16,921 nucleotides of DNA, from positions 1-16,921 of the forward strand of contig JABCYT010000007.1 in the NCBI GenBank assembly GCA_013290035.1. The letters run 5' to 3'. The notes below the pieces were generated by a model. That model saw only the letters and a program-made list of their open reading frames with translations. It was not told the DNA's origin and did not search any database. A program made the position numbers and the translations under genes. Shown here one piece after another: positions 15,315-16,921 of this stretch (position 1 is its first letter; every line of letters begins with the position of its first letter). Source of the stretch: Alphaproteobacteria bacterium. GTDB lineage: Bacteria > Pseudomonadota > Alphaproteobacteria > Reyranellales > Reyranellaceae.

Positions 15315-16244
15315 CTAAAGAATCCCTTCCTCGCGGAAGATTTCCAGACATTTGCGAAGAGCGCGCTCGTAACGGGCGCGCTCTTTTGCGATGGACTCGT
15401 CGTTCCACTCGAAGAAGCCGCGCTTGGTCTTGAAGCCGATGCGGCCTTCGTCGACGTTGCGCTGCAGGACGGGCGGCGGGCCTTTGGCGTTGCTGAGATC
15501 GGGCCAGATGATCTTGGCCACCGCGCAGGTCGTGTCCCAGCCCGAATGCTCCTTCTGCACGATCGGGCCGGCCGCGGCATAGCGGAAGCCGAAGGAGAGC
15601 CGCACCGTGGCGTCGATATCCTCCGGCGAGGCGACGCCCTGCTCGATCAGCCACAAGGCCTCGCGCATCAGCGCGCCCTGGATGCGGTTGCCCAAAAAGC
15701 CGATCACGTCCTTCTTGACCTGCACCGGCCGCTTGCCGAGCGACGACATGATCTCGCCCAGCCGTTCAGCCTGCTTCACGTCGGAGTGGACGGAGCGTAC
15801 GACCTCGACCAGCGGGATCAGGTGCGCCGGCATGAAGAAGTGCAGGCCCAGCATGCGGCCCTGGCTCTTCAGGCCTTTGGCGATCTCGCTGATCGGGAAG
15901 CTCGAGGAGTTGGAGGTGATCGCAGCACCAGGCAGGGCGAGGCCTTCCATCTCGGCGAACAGCTTCTGCTTCAGCGCCAGGTCCTCGGTGACGGTCTCCA
16001 CCACGACGTCGATCTTGGACCATGTCGCTTCCGGCAACGTGGCATAGGTCGCAAGGCCTGACGTATCGGCAGGCTTGCCCATGGCGGCGAGCGCGCGGCC
16101 GCAGGCCTCGGGCAGGCCGTCGCGCGTCGAAGCCGAGCGCGACACCACATCGGTCTTCCAGCCATGGGCCAGGAACATGGCGATGATACCTACGCCCATG
16201 GTACCTCCGCCCACGACCAGCGCGTGGCGTTCGCTTTGCGGCAT
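15315..16244 (-). CDS. 3-hydroxyacyl-CoA dehydrogenase family protein
   Basis: A 309-aa NAD-dependent dehydrogenase. The Rossmann domain begins with VVGGGTMGVGI (10-20), with VVVETVTEDLALK (80-92) and ITSNSSSFPISEIA (109-122) following. The dyad His135 (GLHFFMPAH) and Glu147 (PLVEVV) is 12 residues apart, exactly as His158 and Glu170 in human HADH, and GFLGNRIQ (182-189) supplies the conserved Asn186. The C-terminal domain (VASPEDIDATVRLSFGFRYAAAGP) has the lambda-crystallin-like variant. It should oxidise a 3-hydroxyacyl-CoA or a 3-hydroxy acid to the 3-keto form. ATG 16244 follows minus-strand GGGAGGA by about six bases. It converges with the helicase (9-bp gap) and diverges from a crotonase (79-bp gap), a natural partner in beta-oxidation. 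Confidence 0.9.
   Translation of the reverse strand: MPQSERHALVVGGGTMGVGIIAMFLAHGWKTDVVSRSASTRDGLPEACGRALAAMGKPADTSGLATYATLPEATWSKIDVVVETVTEDLALKQKLFAEMEGLALPGAAITSNSSSFPISEIAKGLKSQGRMLGLHFFMPAHLIPLVEVVRSVHSDVKQAERLGEIMSSLGKRPVQVKKDVIGFLGNRIQGALMREALWLIEQGVASPEDIDATVRLSFGFRYAAAGPIVQKEHSGWDTTCAVAKIIWPDLSNAKGPPPVLQRNVDEGRIGFKTKRGFFEWNDESIAKERARYERALRKCLEIFREEGIL
15357..15387 (+). terminator. Rho-independent-like terminator of the helicase, inside the convergent gene
   Basis: AAGAGCGCGC (15357-15366) pairs perfectly with GCGCGCTCTT (15376-15385) around a 9-nt loop, and the run TTTT (15384-15387) completes the form on the plus strand. It starts 52 bp after the helicase stop but lies within the last ~25 codons of the convergent dehydrogenase, where it encodes the ERARYERAL stretch. 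On the minus strand the hairpin lacks a T-run. Confidence 0.55.
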
Positions 16245-16269
16245 TTTACATCCTCCCAACTCGACGGAT

Positions 16270-16285
16270 GCCCCGGTGGCGGGGC
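16270..16285. promoter_or_regulatory. short palindrome in a divergent intergenic region
   Basis: GCCCCG-GTGG-CGGGGC is a perfect 6-bp inverted repeat with a 4-nt spacer, in the 79 bp between the dehydrogenase and crotonase starts. It sits where an operator for a shared regulator could lie, or it may be a hairpin in the leader. A TATAGC at 16302-16307 is a weak -10 candidate with no matching -35. Confidence 0.3.
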
Positions 16286-16323
16286 AGTATCACCGCTCAC
16301 TTATAGCCCGTGGGGGGAAATTC

Positions 16324-16921
16324 ATGAGCGCCACCTACAAGGATATCGGCGTCAGCAGCGAGGGTCATGTCGGCATCGTCGAGATCCAGCGGCCGCCGCA
16401 CAATTTCTTCGACAATTCGCTGATCAACCAGATCGCCGATGCCTTCGAGGCGTTCGACCGCGACGGCAACATCCGCGCCTACGTGCTGTGTGCCCAGGGC
16501 AAGTCGTTCTGCGCCGGCGCCGACTTCGCCAACCGGCCGCAGACCGGCGCGGCCGAAAGCGGCAAGCATCTCTACAAGGAGGCGACCCGCCTGTTCCGCG
16601 CCAGGAAGCCCAGCGTGGGCGCGATCCAGGGCCCGGCGATCGGCGGCGGGCTGGGCCTCGCGGTGATGACCGACTTCCGCGTCACCTGCGCCGAAGGCCG
16701 CTTCGCCGCCAACTTCACGCGGCTGGGCTTTCATCCCGGCTTCTCGCTCACCTACACCCTGCCGCGCCTGATCGGCCAGCAGCGCGCCAACCTGTTGTTC
16801 TATACCGGCCGGCGCATCGGCGGCGAGCAAGCCGTCGCCTGGGGCCTGGCCGACGTGCTGGTGCCGCTGGCCGACGTGCGCAAGGGCGCGATGGATCTCG
16901 CCAAGGAGATCGCCGAATCGG
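16324..16921 (+). CDS. crotonase family protein, 5' part, non-canonical active site
   Basis: The first 199 residues of a crotonase that runs off the window end without a stop. VGIVEIQRPPHNFFD (16-30), KSFCAGADF (60-68) and AIGGGLGLAVMTDFRV (105-120) give the fold and both oxyanion-hole regions. The position of hydratase Glu144 is Gly111 and that of Glu164 is Phe131. The Asp used by isomerase members is Gly139, so no usual acid/base residue is seen. It may catalyse another crotonase reaction (for example hydrolysis, decarboxylation or retro-Claisen cleavage) or use residues in the unseen part. ATG 16324 follows GGGGGGAAA. It is divergent from the 3-hydroxyacyl-CoA dehydrogenase. Confidence 0.85.
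   Translation, partial: MSATYKDIGVSSEGHVGIVEIQRPPHNFFDNSLINQIADAFEAFDRDGNIRAYVLCAQGKSFCAGADFANRPQTGAAESGKHLYKEATRLFRARKPSVGAIQGPAIGGGLGLAVMTDFRVTCAEGRFAANFTRLGFHPGFSLTYTLPRLIGQQRANLLFYTGRRIGGEQAVAWGLADVLVPLADVRKGAMDLAKEIAES

Overview
The window reads as a piece of a GC-rich alphaproteobacterial chromosome. The evidence is codons that mostly end in G or C, tight ATGA/GTGA gene overlaps, long GC-rich palindromic intergenic repeats, and gene families common in Rhizobiales and Rhodospirillales (RcnB-like, GFA, TauE/SafE, LLM oxidoreductases, long D-aminoacylases). I cannot fix the genus from sequence alone; a Reyranella- or Bradyrhizobium-like organism is a guess. I saw no tRNA, rRNA, CRISPR array, transposase, integrase or phage gene.

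Layout. (1) 1-1612 (+): the 3' end of a TauE/SafE transporter, a 70-aa unknown protein and a crotonase, each overlapping the next by 4 bp. (2) 1601-1709: a long palindromic repeat whose left arm supplies the crotonase's last codons and stop. (3) 1737-2726 (+): an NADP-dependent MDR oxidoreductase. (4) 2723-3535 (-): a PaaG-like crotonase, divergent by only 17 bp from (5) 3553-5612 (+): tandem duplicated epoxide-hydrolase-like alpha/beta hydrolases, followed by a secreted RcnB-like protein (5615-6058). (6) 6055-6537 (-): a GFA-family zinc protein sharing a CTAG stop with the RcnB-like gene, and divergent from an SDR (6598-7386, +). (7) 7395-7473: a second palindromic repeat. (8) 9413-7486 (-): an LLM flavin oxidoreductase translationally coupled to an EamA/DMT transporter. 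(9) 9518-12981 (+): tandem duplicated N-acyl-D-amino-acid deacylase-like amidohydrolases, then a HEAT-repeat protein. (10) 13767-15305 (+): an RhlE-type DEAD-box helicase with an RG-rich tail, convergent with a 3-hydroxyacyl-CoA dehydrogenase (16244-15315, -). (11) 16324 to the window end (+): a third crotonase, truncated by the window.

Most of the window encodes enzymes for acyl-CoA or small-molecule breakdown: three crotonases, a 3-hydroxyacyl-CoA dehydrogenase, an SDR, an MDR reductase, an LLM oxidoreductase, two epoxide-hydrolase-like enzymes and two amidohydrolases. This suggests a catabolic neighbourhood for lipid-like or xenobiotic compounds. No sequence signal names the substrate, and the alternating strands argue against a single operon. 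The helicase and HEAT protein look like housekeeping neighbours.

I found no convincing previously undescribed multi-gene system. The strongest leads are the mosaic divergence of the twin amidohydrolases, the non-canonical active sites of all three crotonases, the palindrome forming a gene's 3' end, and a terminator-like hairpin for the helicase inside the neighbouring convergent gene.
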